A program made the position numbers and the translations under genes. The notes beneath the pieces were generated by a model. That model was not told the origin of the DNA. It ran no database searches and saw nothing but the letters and a program-made list of their open reading frames with translations. A stretch of DNA of 64,000 nt from Sphingopyxis granuli NBRC 100800 (GTDB taxonomy: Bacteria > Pseudomonadota > Alphaproteobacteria > Sphingomonadales > Sphingomonadaceae). The stretch lies in NCBI RefSeq assembly GCF_001591045.1, contig NZ_BCUA01000010.1, positions 1 to 64,000 on the forward strand, read 5' to 3'. Shown in pieces: positions 53,841-63,173 of the stretch; position 1 is the stretch's first letter, and each line of letters starts with the position of its first letter.

Positions 53841-54850
53841 GGGCCGTGCAAGACGATATCCAGCCCGACCGTCACGAAGAAGCGGCGCTCTGGTGCATGA
53901 GCCTCGCCGAAGGGCAATTGCCGCCCGGCGAGCGCGAAGCCTTCGACCGCTGGCTGGGTGATGACCGGAATGCTGCCGCGTTTCAGGCCGTCGTTCGCAC
54001 ATGGAAAACGGCCGACAGCGCGGGCCGCCTTCCCGAAGCGATCGGGATGCGGAGCGTCGCGCTGGAAAGCTACCGCAACGTCAATCGCCGCCGTTGGACA
54101 CGGCGCCTTGGTTCCCGTTCCTATTGGGCCGGCGGGATCGCGGCGGCGCTGGTGTTGGCGGTGACGACGATGTTCATGCTGGGCGATTCCACCCGGCCCT
54201 ATCAGACCGAGGTCGGCGAACGCCGCGTTGCGCTGCTGAGCGATCAATCCAGACTATCGCTCGACGCCGACAGTCTGGTCGAAGTCGGCATGGGCGACAA
54301 GCAACGCGAGCTGACCCTGGTTCGCGGCCGCGCAAAGTTCGATGTGGCGAAGGACCCCTTGCGTCCCTTCACCGTCGTCGCGGGCGACAAGATGGTGGTG
54401 GCGACCGGAACTTCGTTCAGCGTTGAGATGGTCGGCAAGGAAGTGCGCGTCCTGCTCTATCATGGGCGGGTATCGGTGCTCGACCGCACCGCGCCGGCGC
54501 CGGCCGGAAAGGAACTGCAACTGGAGCCGGGACAGGAGATGATCGCCCCGATCGGCGCGGGCACGCCGCCGACGCTGGTTTCCTTCGATCCGCAACGATC
54601 GACATCATGGGAATCGGGGCAGTTGAGTTTCGGCGACGAGCCGCTGGCGCTCGCCGCAGCGCGGATGAACCGCTATTCCAACCGCAAACTGGTGCTCGGC
54701 GATGCAAAGGTGGCGAATGTCCGGGTCAACGGTGTGTTCACGGCGGGCGACACCGCGGCGTTTGTCGAAGGCGTGACGGGGATGAACCCGGTGCGCGCCG
54801 AATATTCGCCCGGCCAAATCACCCTGAAAAGCTTGCCTGAAAAAAAGTGA
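53837..54850 (+). CDS. FecR-type anti-sigma factor/sigma regulator
   Basis: This is a protein of 337 residues. The cytoplasmic N-terminal domain (about 10-70) has EEAALWCMSLAEGQLPPGEREAFDRWL, one membrane helix is at about 96-116 (YWAGGIAAALVLAVTTMFML), and the periplasmic FecR domain (about 120-260) has TEVGERRVALLSDQSRLSLDADS, RGRAKFDVAKDPLRPFTV, and GTSFSVEMVGKEVRVLLYHG. A C-terminal secretin/STN-like tail binds the receptor's STN domain. It is coupled to the sigma gene, with a four-base overlap, and precedes the receptor by 78 bases. Confidence 0.94.
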   Translation: MRAVQDDIQPDRHEEAALWCMSLAEGQLPPGEREAFDRWLGDDRNAAAFQAVVRTWKTADSAGRLPEAIGMRSVALESYRNVNRRRWTRRLGSRSYWAGGIAAALVLAVTTMFMLGDSTRPYQTEVGERRVALLSDQSRLSLDADSLVEVGMGDKQRELTLVRGRAKFDVAKDPLRPFTVVAGDKMVVATGTSFSVEMVGKEVRVLLYHGRVSVLDRTAPAPAGKELQLEPGQEMIAPIGAGTPPTLVSFDPQRSTSWESGQLSFGDEPLALAAARMNRYSNRKLVLGDAKVANVRVNGVFTAGDTAAFVEGVTGMNPVRAEYSPGQITLKSLPEKK

Positions 54851-54928
54851 GGGCGCGCGCTATCCCTGCGGCGAGGTGACACGTTTTACCCTGAGACGGC
54901 GCAAAGCCGAACATGGGGGAGGACAGTA

Positions 54929-57900
54929 ATGGCACGACGGGGTTTCTATACGCATTCGCTGGCGCTGCGCGCGCTTGCGGTTTCGCTGGCGACGGTCGCG
55001 GCAATTCAGCCGGCCTGTGCGCAGGAGCAGGTCTACAGCTTTGACATTCCGGCACAGGATCTCGACTCCGCGCTAAAAACATTTGCCCGCGTGTCGGGCC
55101 AGCAAGTGGTGTTCAATTCGCGCGATGCGCGCGGCAAGACGGCGCCGGCCCTGAAGGGCAGCTATTCCGCGCAGGCGGCGCTCGACGCCCTGCTCCGGGG
55201 GTCCGGGCTGATCGTGGAACGCGGGCAGTCGGGCTTGTTCCTGATCCACCCGCCACGCGCAAATGAGGCGTCGGGGGCCGCCTACGTCGCCGATGAAATC
55301 GTCGTCACCGCGCAGAAGCGGGTGGAATCGGCGCAGGATGTGCCGATCGCGATCACCGCGCTGTCGCAGAAGAACCTTGAGGAGCAGAAAATCGAGAGCG
55401 GTTCCGATATCATGCGGGCCGTGCCGAACCTGACGTTCAGCAAGTCCAACTTCACCAGTTACAATTTGTCGATCCGCGGCATCGGCACCAAGGCGATATC
55501 GGCTTCCACTGACCCGGGCGTCGCTGTTAGCTTCAACAATATCGGCCTGATCAACAATCGCTTTTTCGAGCAGGAGTTCTTTGACGTCGAGCGGATCGAG
55601 ATCCTCCGCGGGCCACAAGGGACGCTATACGGACGTAATGCCACCGGCGGCGTTCTCAACCTCATTTCGGCTAAACCGAAACTCGGTGCATTTGAAGGAA
55701 GCATCAAGGGCGAGGTCGGCAATTTCGACAGTCGCCGCATTACGGCGATGTTGAACGTCCCCCTAGTTCCCGATGTGTTAGGGGTGCGCGTCGCTGGCGC
55801 GATGACGCAGCGCGATGGCTATGATTACAACTCTATTACGAAGAACCAGATCAATGGCCGCGACCTTTGGTCTTTGCGCACCACGGTGGGGTTCGAGCCG
55901 GCGCCATGGCTCCGCGCAAATTTGATCTGGGAGCGTTTTAGCGAAAACGACAACCGGTCGCGAACTGGCAAGCAGCTTTGCCACCGGGATGATAGTCCTA
56001 CGATGATTGGCTCGACCCCCACGCGCGAAGCCAATCCCGGCTCATTTTTTGCCCCCGTCCAAGAGCTCCGCGCCGCGATGTTCAGCACCGGATGTAAAGC
56101 AGGCAGCCTGTACGACGACGAGGCATATGGGACGCCAAACGGCTTGGGTTTGTCATATATTTCCGGCTTGATGACAGCGACGGAAATGTTCGGGATTGGC
56201 AACACTGCCAATGGCCAAAAAGGGTATCTGATCAACCCACTCGTCGATCCTTATGGCGGGTTAATGCAGTCGCGGGACCTCCGCGAAATCGCGTCCATTC
56301 GGGATCCGCGCTATCGTGCGAAGTCCGACATTCTCGAATTTAACTTGGACGTCGATCTTTCGGATAGCCTGACGCTGTCTTCCCAGACCGCCTTCAACAA
56401 AGATAAAGTATATAGCTTCCAAGATTTCAATAGATTTAACACTGTGCCTATCTTCAATGATACGTCAGATTTCGTTGATTTCCTGGGCAACCCTAATGTT
56501 TGGACAAATTTGGCACCTGGCGGCATTTTTTGCGATCCCCAGATCGGTTGCACCAGCTCTCTCGCTGCATTTGACGTTTCTTCTTCTGAATCGAAACAAT
56601 TTACGCAGGAAGTCAGGCTGCAGTCGGAATCTTCCGGTCCTTTCAACTTCAGCATTGGTGGAAATTACGCCAAATTCACGACGCAGAATGACTATTACGT
56701 CATGAGCAACGTGCTCACCGCCATCGCCATGATGCCTCCGTTCAATTACACTGGCACGCAGGATTCATGTGATGCAGTCGCGTGGGCGCCCGCATTTCCG
56801 GCTGGGCCAACGGGGGTTTCCTACTGCCCTTACATTGACCCAAATCCGGTCGAGGACATCGACGGGGAAGGGCATAATTATTTTCGCAGTTCCAACCCTT
56901 ACGAGCTGAAGAGCTGGGCGGCGTTCGGCGAGGCTTATTACAATATCACTCCCGATCTCAAGCTCACCGCTGGGCTGCGCTACACCCGAGATAAGAAAAC
57001 GTTCACCGTCGTCCCGAGCCAGCTTTTGCTTACGCCAACCTATGCTGGCGGAGGCTTCGTCGGAAAGGGTTATCCGTCCACGGGCACGATCAAACAGTCC
57101 TGGGGCGAGTTTACCGGTCGCTTCGGCCTCGACTGGCAGCCGGACCTTGGATTTACCGATCACACGCTTATGTATGCCACTTATAGCCGCGGCTATAAGG
57201 CCGGTGGCATCAATCCACCGACGCCAGGGTTCGCAACACCCGAGCAGTTGATCGAAGGTGGATTTCTGACCCAACCTCAGGTCGATTTTTACACGACGTT
57301 TGGTTCCGGATTCTTCCCACTCTTGAACCTGACCGGTGTAAATTACAGTGCCACATTTGATCCCGAATTCGTGAACGCCTTCGAGATCGGCATGAAGAAT
57401 ACCTTGATGGGCGGCCGCCTGACGTTGAATGGCAGCGCATTCTTCTACGACTATTCGAACTATCAAGTGTCCCAAATTCGCGATCGGACAGCGGTCAACG
57501 AGAATTTCGATGCGAAAATTTGGGGCGCGGAGCTGTCAGCCCAGTTTGAACCAGTCGATAATCTGCGTTTCAATGCAAACGTGGGCTGGCTCCAAACAAA
57601 AATCGGCGAGGGGCAAAGATCGATCGATCCGATGAACCGGACGCTTGGAAACCCAGACTACACCGTCACCAAGCCATGGGTACAGTTGCCTTCCAACTGC
57701 GTGGTGCCGACTCATATGGCGGAAGCCTGGCTTAATGGAAACAATGGCATCCAGGGCAATTGGAAAATGTGCACGGGCGTCGGCGGGCTGCTTGGCGGAC
57801 TGTTCGGTCGCGACCTGATTGACCCCCTGACCGGCCAAACCTACGATCCCGCGAACTATCCCGAGCTTAATGGTGGAGCCGGACTTTATACCGAACTGGC

Positions 57901-58258
57901 AGGGAACGAACTTCCCAACTCACCGCATTGGACCGTCAATCTCGGCGCAGAATACACCATCCCGTTTGACGGTGACTGGAGCGCCACCATTCGCGGTGAT
58001 GGCTATTGGCAGGCGAAGAGCTGGGCGCGCGCATACAACCTCAATCCGTATGACCGCCTCCGCGACTGGACGAACTTCAACATCTCGCTTCGCGTTGATG
58101 GTCCCGAGGATCTTTCGATCGAGGCCTATGTGAAGAATGTCTTCAATTCGACGCCGATCACTGATGCCTTCCTGAACAGCGACGACAGCGGTCTGACCAC
58201 CAACGTGTTCACGCTCGATCCGCGCATCATCGGATTCAGCATCGCGAAGAAGTTCTAG
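54929..58258 (+). CDS. TonB-dependent transducer with STN signalling domain (FecA-type)
   Basis: This is a protein of 1109 residues. A signal peptide ends near ACAQ (about residue 31), then an STN domain (about 36-110) has FDIPAQDLDSALKTFARVSGQQVVF. A TonB box-like DEIVVTAQKR, a plug and a long barrel follow, the latter ending SIAKKF. The STN domain signals to the FecR protein upstream and thus to the sigma factor. It is longer than usual FecA (about 770). From about 55740 to 57800 the GC content drops sharply (18 G or C of 60 at 56401-56460), while both ends match the genome. The cargo is unknown. Confidence 0.93.
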   Translation: MARRGFYTHSLALRALAVSLATVAAIQPACAQEQVYSFDIPAQDLDSALKTFARVSGQQVVFNSRDARGKTAPALKGSYSAQAALDALLRGSGLIVERGQSGLFLIHPPRANEASGAAYVADEIVVTAQKRVESAQDVPIAITALSQKNLEEQKIESGSDIMRAVPNLTFSKSNFTSYNLSIRGIGTKAISASTDPGVAVSFNNIGLINNRFFEQEFFDVERIEILRGPQGTLYGRNATGGVLNLISAKPKLGAFEGSIKGEVGNFDSRRITAMLNVPLVPDVLGVRVAGAMTQRDGYDYNSITKNQINGRDLWSLRTTVGFEPAPWLRANLIWERFSENDNRSRTGKQLCHRDDSPTMIGSTPTREANPGSFFAPVQELRAAMFSTGCKAGSLYDDEAYGTPNGLGLSYISGLMTATEMFGIGNTANGQKGYLINPLVDPYGGLMQSRDLREIASIRDPRYRAKSDILEFNLDVDLSDSLTLSSQTAFNKDKVYSFQDFNRFNTVPIFNDTSDFVDFLGNPNVWTNLAPGGIFCDPQIGCTSSLAAFDVSSSESKQFTQEVRLQSESSGPFNFSIGGNYAKFTTQNDYYVMSNVLTAIAMMPPFNYTGTQDSCDAVAWAPAFPAGPTGVSYCPYIDPNPVEDIDGEGHNYFRSSNPYELKSWAAFGEAYYNITPDLKLTAGLRYTRDKKTFTVVPSQLLLTPTYAGGGFVGKGYPSTGTIKQSWGEFTGRFGLDWQPDLGFTDHTLMYATYSRGYKAGGINPPTPGFATPEQLIEGGFLTQPQVDFYTTFGSGFFPLLNLTGVNYSATFDPEFVNAFEIGMKNTLMGGRLTLNGSAFFYDYSNYQVSQIRDRTAVNENFDAKIWGAELSAQFEPVDNLRFNANVGWLQTKIGEGQRSIDPMNRTLGNPDYTVTKPWVQLPSNCVVPTHMAEAWLNGNNGIQGNWKMCTGVGGLLGGLFGRDLIDPLTGQTYDPANYPELNGGAGLYTELAGNELPNSPHWTVNLGAEYTIPFDGDWSATIRGDGYWQAKSWARAYNLNPYDRLRDWTNFNISLRVDGPEDLSIEAYVKNVFNSTPITDAFLNSDDSGLTTNVFTLDPRIIGFSIAKKF

Positions 58259-58291
58259 GTCCTCTCCGCCCAGTCCACTGGGGGACAAACT

Positions 58292-58339
58292 CGGGTCGAT
58301 GCCTCGCTTGCTCCCGGGCAAGCATCGGCCCGGTTTTTT
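58292..58339 (+). terminator. Rho-independent terminator after the STN receptor
   Basis: CGGGTCGATGC at 58292-58302 pairs with GCATCGGCCCG at 58322-58332 (one G-T), and TTTTTT follows at 58334-58339. It lies about 33 bases after the receptor stop. Confidence 0.85.
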
Positions 58340-58494
58340 GGACCTAGCGGAACAGTCTCTCGCACTCTCTCTCCCCTGAGGGATAACTCGGCCGCCGTCC
58401 CGCCAGTCCCGGCACCGGGCGGCGGCCTCATTTGTCCGGCAGCGAAGGCGGCCAACATGATGCTCCGCCCCGACGACAAACCGGAGGTGAAAGG

Positions 58495-59301
58495 ATGCAA
58501 GGCGGCGATTTTCTGCCGAGCCAGGGTCTGGACGCGGGCGCGCTGAACTTTGCGTCGGCGTTCCTCGCCGAAATCCAGCAGGCGGCGGGCCTCGCCGACG
58601 TCGAGCGGCTGCTCGAAGCCGCCGCCCACGAACTCGGCTTCCGCCACTATGCGATGATCCATCACGACGATCACCGCGTCGGCTCGCCCGGCCTCATCAA
58701 CATGAACAATTATCCGGCAGACTATGCCGCGGCCTATTTCGGCGGCCTCTATCATCGCGACGATCCCGTCGTTCACGCCTGCATCGCGGCCAATGCCTGT
58801 TTTGCATGGTGCGAACTGGCCGACCTGATCGAACTGGCGCCGCATCATCACCGCTTCCTCGAACGCGGTGCGCGGCACGGCGTCACCCACGGCATCACCG
58901 TCCCCGCCTTCGTCTTGGGTGAGCGCAGCGGCTCCTGCAACTTCTGTAGCCCGCGTATCCCCGACCTGACGCAGCGCCACATCGCCGTCGCTCAGATGGT
59001 CGGCGGCTTCGCCTTCCAGAAAGCCCGCCGCATCATCGGCCGCCGTCCGCGCCCGATCCGCACCCCCGGCCTGCAACCCCGCCAACGCGAATGCGCGATC
59101 CTCGCCGCCCAGGGCAAGAGCAACACCGACATCGCCACCATCCTCGGCCTGACCCCCGCGACGATCAAAACCTACATCGAAGCCGCCTGCGGCCGTTACG
59201 AGGTCCACAACCGCACCCAACTCGTCATCGCCGCCGTGCTGGACGGAGAAATCGGCCTCCACGAAATCTCCCCGCGTCAATACCGCCATCTGGCGACCTA
59301 G
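58495..59301 (+). CDS. LuxR-family regulator with autoinducer-binding domain (LuxR solo)
   Basis: This is a protein of 268 residues. The N-terminal ligand domain (about 25-175) has HRDDPVVHAC, FAWCELAD and GVTHGITVPAF, as in AHL-binding LuxR proteins. The YPxxW Trp is a Tyr here (Tyr77), which can alter ligand choice. The GerE helix-turn-helix (about 192-250) has LQPRQRECAILAAQGKSNTDIATILGLTPATIKTYIEAA. The start at 58495 has GGAGGTGAA ahead. No luxI gene is in the window. It lies next to the XRE/DUF2285-like pair, like the TraR gene in some integrative elements. Confidence 0.87.
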   Translation: MQGGDFLPSQGLDAGALNFASAFLAEIQQAAGLADVERLLEAAAHELGFRHYAMIHHDDHRVGSPGLINMNNYPADYAAAYFGGLYHRDDPVVHACIAANACFAWCELADLIELAPHHHRFLERGARHGVTHGITVPAFVLGERSGSCNFCSPRIPDLTQRHIAVAQMVGGFAFQKARRIIGRRPRPIRTPGLQPRQRECAILAAQGKSNTDIATILGLTPATIKTYIEAACGRYEVHNRTQLVIAAVLDGEIGLHEISPRQYRHLAT

Positions 59302-59356
59302 ACATTCCCTTTGCGATGTGAACGCCCGTTCGCGAATCCGCGACCGGCATCGGCTT

Positions 59357-59391
59357 GCCGCCGCCCCTGCCTTTTGGGGGCGGGCGGCGGC
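59357..59391. terminator. Possible bidirectional terminator
   Basis: GCCGCCGCCC (59357-59366) pairs perfectly with GGGCGGCGGC (59382-59391) around a 15-base loop, in the gap between the convergent LuxR and XRE genes. It lacks a clear T run. Confidence 0.4.
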
Positions 59392-59419
59392 CTTCCGAAT
59401 TGCTGTTGGTGACGGGGCT

Positions 59420-59659
59420 CTAACGGTCGGCGAATATGGACGACAGCAACGCGCTGGCATCCAGCTTCAGCGCATCGGCGATCTCGCAGAACTCGACGAC
59501 GTCGATGCGGCGTTCGCCGACCTCATATTTGGCGACGAAGGATTGCGGCCGACCCAATCTCTCCGCCAATTGCACCTGCGTCAGCCCCGCTGCCTTGCGC
59601 GCGTCGGCAAGGCCGGATTGGAGCTGGCGATGTTTGGGAGTGCGAAGCGACCGAGCCAT
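59420..59659 (-). CDS. Small XRE-family DNA-binding regulator (QseC-like)
   Basis: This is a protein of 79 residues that is almost entirely one helix-turn-helix domain: ARKAAGLTQVQLAERLGRPQSFVAKYEVGERRIDVVEFCEIADAL. It probably binds DNA as a dimer. It is divergent from the DUF2285-like gene, and palindromic TGGGAT/ATCCCA elements lie about 40-65 bases upstream of its start, so it is likely to regulate both itself and that neighbour. The layout recalls QseC of ICEMlSymR7A; sequence similarity was not tested. Confidence 0.88.
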   Translation of the reverse strand: MARSLRTPKHRQLQSGLADARKAAGLTQVQLAERLGRPQSFVAKYEVGERRIDVVEFCEIADALKLDASALLSSIFADR

Positions 59660-59699
59660 GAAAGAACCGACAAAAGGAGGTCTTTCCTTGCGTCGGTTT

Positions 59700-59723
59700 T
59701 GGGATTATCCCATATTGGGATTA
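59700..59723. promoter_or_regulatory. Candidate XRE operators
   Basis: TGGGATTATCCCA (59700-59712) is a perfect palindrome, and a third half-site TGGGATTA follows at 59716-59723, giving three alternating half-sites. They lie between the divergent XRE and DUF2285-like starts. Confidence 0.65.
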
Positions 59724-59747
59724 CACGAACTGTCGGGAGCGCTGGAT

Positions 59748-60044
59748 ATGACCGTGACACCGCCACCACGCCCCGAAAACCTCGATTTCCCCGACACCGT
59801 CTTACCCTATGATCGCGCCAATATCCTGACCTATGCGCGCGTTCTCGATGTTGCCGAGGGGCGGGACATCATCGACGGCCGCGACTGGCGCGAGGCAAGC
59901 AGCATCATTCTGGGCTGCGACCCCGACAAGGATGAAGCAGCCGCCCGCCGCTGCTGGGACGCCCACGTTGCGCGGGCGCGCTGGATCACCACGGAAGGGC
60001 TGCCGCTGTTCCTCGGGGGTGACGGGGAACGGTGCAGGGGTTGA
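59748..60044 (+). CDS. Small DUF2285-like protein (QseM-like)
   Basis: This is a protein of 98 residues from ATG 59748, which has GGGAG eight bases ahead. The core, with ILTYARVLDVAEGRD, then DWREASSIILGCDPDKDEAAARRCWDAHVARARWI, resembles the DUF2285 family as I recall it; QseM and parts of FseA, quorum-sensing regulators of ICEMlSymR7A transfer, have this domain. A perfect ribosome site (AAAAGGAGGT at 59672-59681) precedes an in-frame TTG at 59688, which would add 20 residues and place the operators inside the gene. Function by analogy: an anti-activator that binds the LuxR protein. This was not tested. Confidence 0.6.
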   Translation: MTVTPPPRPENLDFPDTVLPYDRANILTYARVLDVAEGRDIIDGRDWREASSIILGCDPDKDEAAARRCWDAHVARARWITTEGLPLFLGGDGERCRG

Positions 60045-60348
60045 GCTGACCAAGCGCGACGATTCTTTGTCGGGTTTGCGCCTCCTTGTCGCCATTCTGG
60101 CCGCCATTAGGCGATGCCCAAAAGCGGTCGTACGTTAACGCACAGACCGGCGAATGAAGTTTGATTTAACCGACTCGGATGCACCTGAAAGCGAGAATCC
60201 TTTTCGCGACCCACCGCTCTACATGAAATTCGAATCTGATATAGGGAAATATCAACTTCGCATTGGAAATCCCAAACCCTTCTCCGCACTATGCCGCCCA
60301 TAGGCACACGGGGCTCTCCGCCCCGGACCGACAAGGGGATTGGGAGCG
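60045..60348. other. Non-coding gap before the last receptor
   Basis: This gap of 304 bases is lower in GC (about 60150-60300). It holds a small hairpin GGGGC/GCCCC just ahead of the receptor's ribosome site. A 49-codon frame at 60154-60303 has no ribosome site and is not counted. The promoter is expected here. Confidence 0.6.
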
Positions 60349-63135
60349 ATGAATATGCGGAGCAAAGCGGGACTCATGCGGAGCACGATGCTCGTACCGG
60401 CGCTAGTGCTTGTCGGTGCGACCTCGACGCCAGTAGCCTATGCTCAGGGAGTCGAACCGGCGTATAATGCCAACGCCGGAACCGCCGAGGCCTCTGCCGA
60501 AAGCGATATCGTCGTAACCGGTTCGCGCGTGGCGCGCAGCGGTTATGACCAGCCGACGCCGACCGTCGTGATCGGTTCTGACTTCATCGAGAAGACCGGT
60601 GCGCCCAACATCGCGGACGCGATCAACCTACAGCCGCAGCTTCGGTCGACGCTGACTCCGTCGAACAGCACCACGACGGTTGCCACCGCCGGCAAGAATA
60701 TTCTCGACCTTCGCGGCCTCGGCGCGCAGCGCACCCTCGTTCTCGTCGACGGCAAGCGCTTCGTTCCCGGCGTCGTCGAAGGCATGGTCGACGTGAACGT
60801 CATCCCGCAAGCGCTGATCGACGGCGTTGACATCGTTACGGGCGGCGCCTCCGCAGCTTATGGCTCAGACGCGGTCGCGGGCGTCGTCAACCTTCGGCTG
60901 TCGTCGCGCCTTGAGGGCCTGAAGGCCACGATACAGGGCGGCATCACCGACCATGACGACTACCGCAATTATCTGGCTTCGCTGGCTTATGGCACGTCCT
61001 TCGCCGATGGTCGCGGCCGGCTCATCCTGTCGGCCGAGGCGGCGCAGAACAGCGGTGTCACGAGCATCTACAAGCGCGGCTGGGCCGCTGGCGGGCGCGG
61101 CGTCATCGCGAACCCGCTGTACACGGCGACCAACGACGAGCCCGTCAATCTCCTCGTCGCTTCGGGCATGCGCTACGCGAACTCCAGCTATGGCGGCGTG
61201 ATCAACTCGGGGCCGCTGCGGGGTATCCAGTTCGGAGCCGGCGGCGTGCCGCTTCCTTTCAACTACGGCACCTTGACGACCGCGCGCACGCAACTCGGCG
61301 GCGACGGGGCCTATCAGCGGGCCAACTATATTCTGGCGACGCCGACAAGGCGCAAGGTTGGCTATGGCCGCCTGAGCTTCGAAGCGAGCGACGCGCTGAA
61401 ACTCTATGTCGACGGTTCCTGGGCCGAGGCAAAGGCGACGGCGGCCAGCACTACGCGTGAGGACACGTCGATCACCATTCGCAACGACAATCCCTTCCTG
61501 CCGGACTCGATCCTGGACGCGATGGATGCACAAGGCATCACCAGCTTCACCATGGGCCGCTTCAGCAGCGATTACGGCAATGTCCGCGTCCCTTCGACGA
61601 CGCGGACCTGGCGCGTCGTCGCAGGGGCGACGGGCGATATCGGCGGCGGATGGAGCTATGACCTCTATTATACGCACGGCGACACGATGACGCGCCAGTC
61701 GCCGCAGGGCGTACGGATCACGTCGCGCTATGGTTTCGCGATCGACGCGATCACCGATCCGTTGACCGGCGCCGCCGTCTGCCGCAATGCCGCCGCGCGC
61801 GCGGCAGGCTGCGTGCCGCTCAATCTCTTCGGCGACGGTAGTCCTTCTGCACAGGCGGTTGGCTATATCACGACCGATAGTTTCCGCCGTGCCGATATCG
61901 CGCAGGATGTCGTGTCGGCTACCCTGCGCGGCGATCCGTTCAGCACCTGGGCGGGACCGGTATCGATTGCGGTGGGCGCCGAATATCGCCGCGAGGCGGT
62001 CGATTTCACCTTGTCGGAGCTTTCCCAGCAGTTCGCGCTCGCAACCGGCAACGGCACACCGTGGAGCGGCAAGGTCAACGTGCGGGAAGCCTTCGCCGAA
62101 GCCGTCATTCCGCTGGCCCGCGACGAAGCCTTTGCGCATTCGATCGACCTGACGCTCGCCGGGCGTCTGACCGACTACAGCACCTCGGGAACCGTGGCGA
62201 CCTGGAAGACGGGCGCGACCTGGGCCATCACTGACACGCTGACTCTGCGCGGTACGGTCTCGCGCGACATCCGCGCGCCCTCGAGCGCCGACCTGTTCGC
62301 CGCCGGACTCAGCGGCACCTTCAGCGTTTTCGATCCCACGGTGAACCAGACCTATTCGATGTCGACCATCACCAGCGGATCGACCGATCTCGATCCCGAG
62401 AAGGCGACGACCTGGACCGTCGGCGCGGTTCTGGATCGCGCGATCCCGGGCCTTCGCGTCTCGGCGGACTATTATAATATCCGCCTGAACGGGGCGATCA
62501 GCACCTTGTCGGCGGACGCGATCGTCCGGCGCTGCTACACCGACACGCCGTCGCTCTGTTCGCTCATCACGCGCGGGACGAACGGCCTCGTGTCGAACAT
62601 CTCGATCGTGCCGCGCAATCTGCAGACGATCCGCGAGCAGGGCGTCGATATCGAAGCCGATTACAAAGTGGCTCTCGGCGGCGGCACGCTCTCGCTCCAC
62701 TCTGTCCTGAACTATGTCGGACGCCTCGATTTCCAGGACGGCGCGTCGGTCACGCGCCTCGACGGCAGCGTCTATGCGCCGTTCACCATCGGCGCCAATG
62801 GCGTGCCGCACTGGCGCGGCCTGGCCTCCGTCAGCTATGACATCGGGGCGGCGAACCTCTATGCGGCGGCGCGCTTCATCGGGTCGGCGGCGATCAACAA
62901 CGATTTCACCTCCAAGGATCTCGATGTTCTGCGCGTGCCCAGTGTGACCTATTTCGATGCATCCCTCACTTACCGGATCATCGACGCACCGCAACGCAAA
63001 GTGTCCGCCTTCTTCCGGGTCGGCAACCTGTTCGACAAGGACCCGCCGCTCACCAATGATCTCGTCGGCACTAGCCCCGGTCTCTATGACGTGATCGGGC
63101 GGACCTATACCGCGGGCATCCGGGTCGAGCTTTGA
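60349..63135 (+). CDS. TonB-dependent outer-membrane receptor
   Basis: This is a protein of 928 residues with a signal peptide of about 33 residues (ending VAYAQ). The TonB box-like SDIVVTGSRVARSG, a plug with LDLRGLGAQRTLVLVDGKRFVPG and DIVTGGASAAYGSDAVAGVVNLRL, and a barrel ending GIRVEL are seen. It is of the same subfamily as the receptor at 26633-29536 (shared LRGLGAQR and YGSDA motifs). GGGAG precedes ATG 60349. A proline iminopeptidase gene follows 38 bases after the stop, so the cargo may be peptides. No STN domain is present. Confidence 0.93.
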   Translation: MNMRSKAGLMRSTMLVPALVLVGATSTPVAYAQGVEPAYNANAGTAEASAESDIVVTGSRVARSGYDQPTPTVVIGSDFIEKTGAPNIADAINLQPQLRSTLTPSNSTTTVATAGKNILDLRGLGAQRTLVLVDGKRFVPGVVEGMVDVNVIPQALIDGVDIVTGGASAAYGSDAVAGVVNLRLSSRLEGLKATIQGGITDHDDYRNYLASLAYGTSFADGRGRLILSAEAAQNSGVTSIYKRGWAAGGRGVIANPLYTATNDEPVNLLVASGMRYANSSYGGVINSGPLRGIQFGAGGVPLPFNYGTLTTARTQLGGDGAYQRANYILATPTRRKVGYGRLSFEASDALKLYVDGSWAEAKATAASTTREDTSITIRNDNPFLPDSILDAMDAQGITSFTMGRFSSDYGNVRVPSTTRTWRVVAGATGDIGGGWSYDLYYTHGDTMTRQSPQGVRITSRYGFAIDAITDPLTGAAVCRNAAARAAGCVPLNLFGDGSPSAQAVGYITTDSFRRADIAQDVVSATLRGDPFSTWAGPVSIAVGAEYRREAVDFTLSELSQQFALATGNGTPWSGKVNVREAFAEAVIPLARDEAFAHSIDLTLAGRLTDYSTSGTVATWKTGATWAITDTLTLRGTVSRDIRAPSSADLFAAGLSGTFSVFDPTVNQTYSMSTITSGSTDLDPEKATTWTVGAVLDRAIPGLRVSADYYNIRLNGAISTLSADAIVRRCYTDTPSLCSLITRGTNGLVSNISIVPRNLQTIREQGVDIEADYKVALGGGTLSLHSVLNYVGRLDFQDGASVTRLDGSVYAPFTIGANGVPHWRGLASVSYDIGAANLYAAARFIGSAAINNDFTSKDLDVLRVPSVTYFDASLTYRIIDAPQRKVSAFFRVGNLFDKDPPLTNDLVGTSPGLYDVIGRTYTAGIRVEL

Positions 63136-63173
63136 CGGCCGCCCGCGTGGGGCGCGAGAGGGAAAGGCGAGCA

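Noticed and set aside
60154-60303. 49-codon plus-strand frame in the gap before the last receptor
   Set aside because: It has no ribosome site and no recognisable motif; the lower GC makes chance frames less likely but not excluded.
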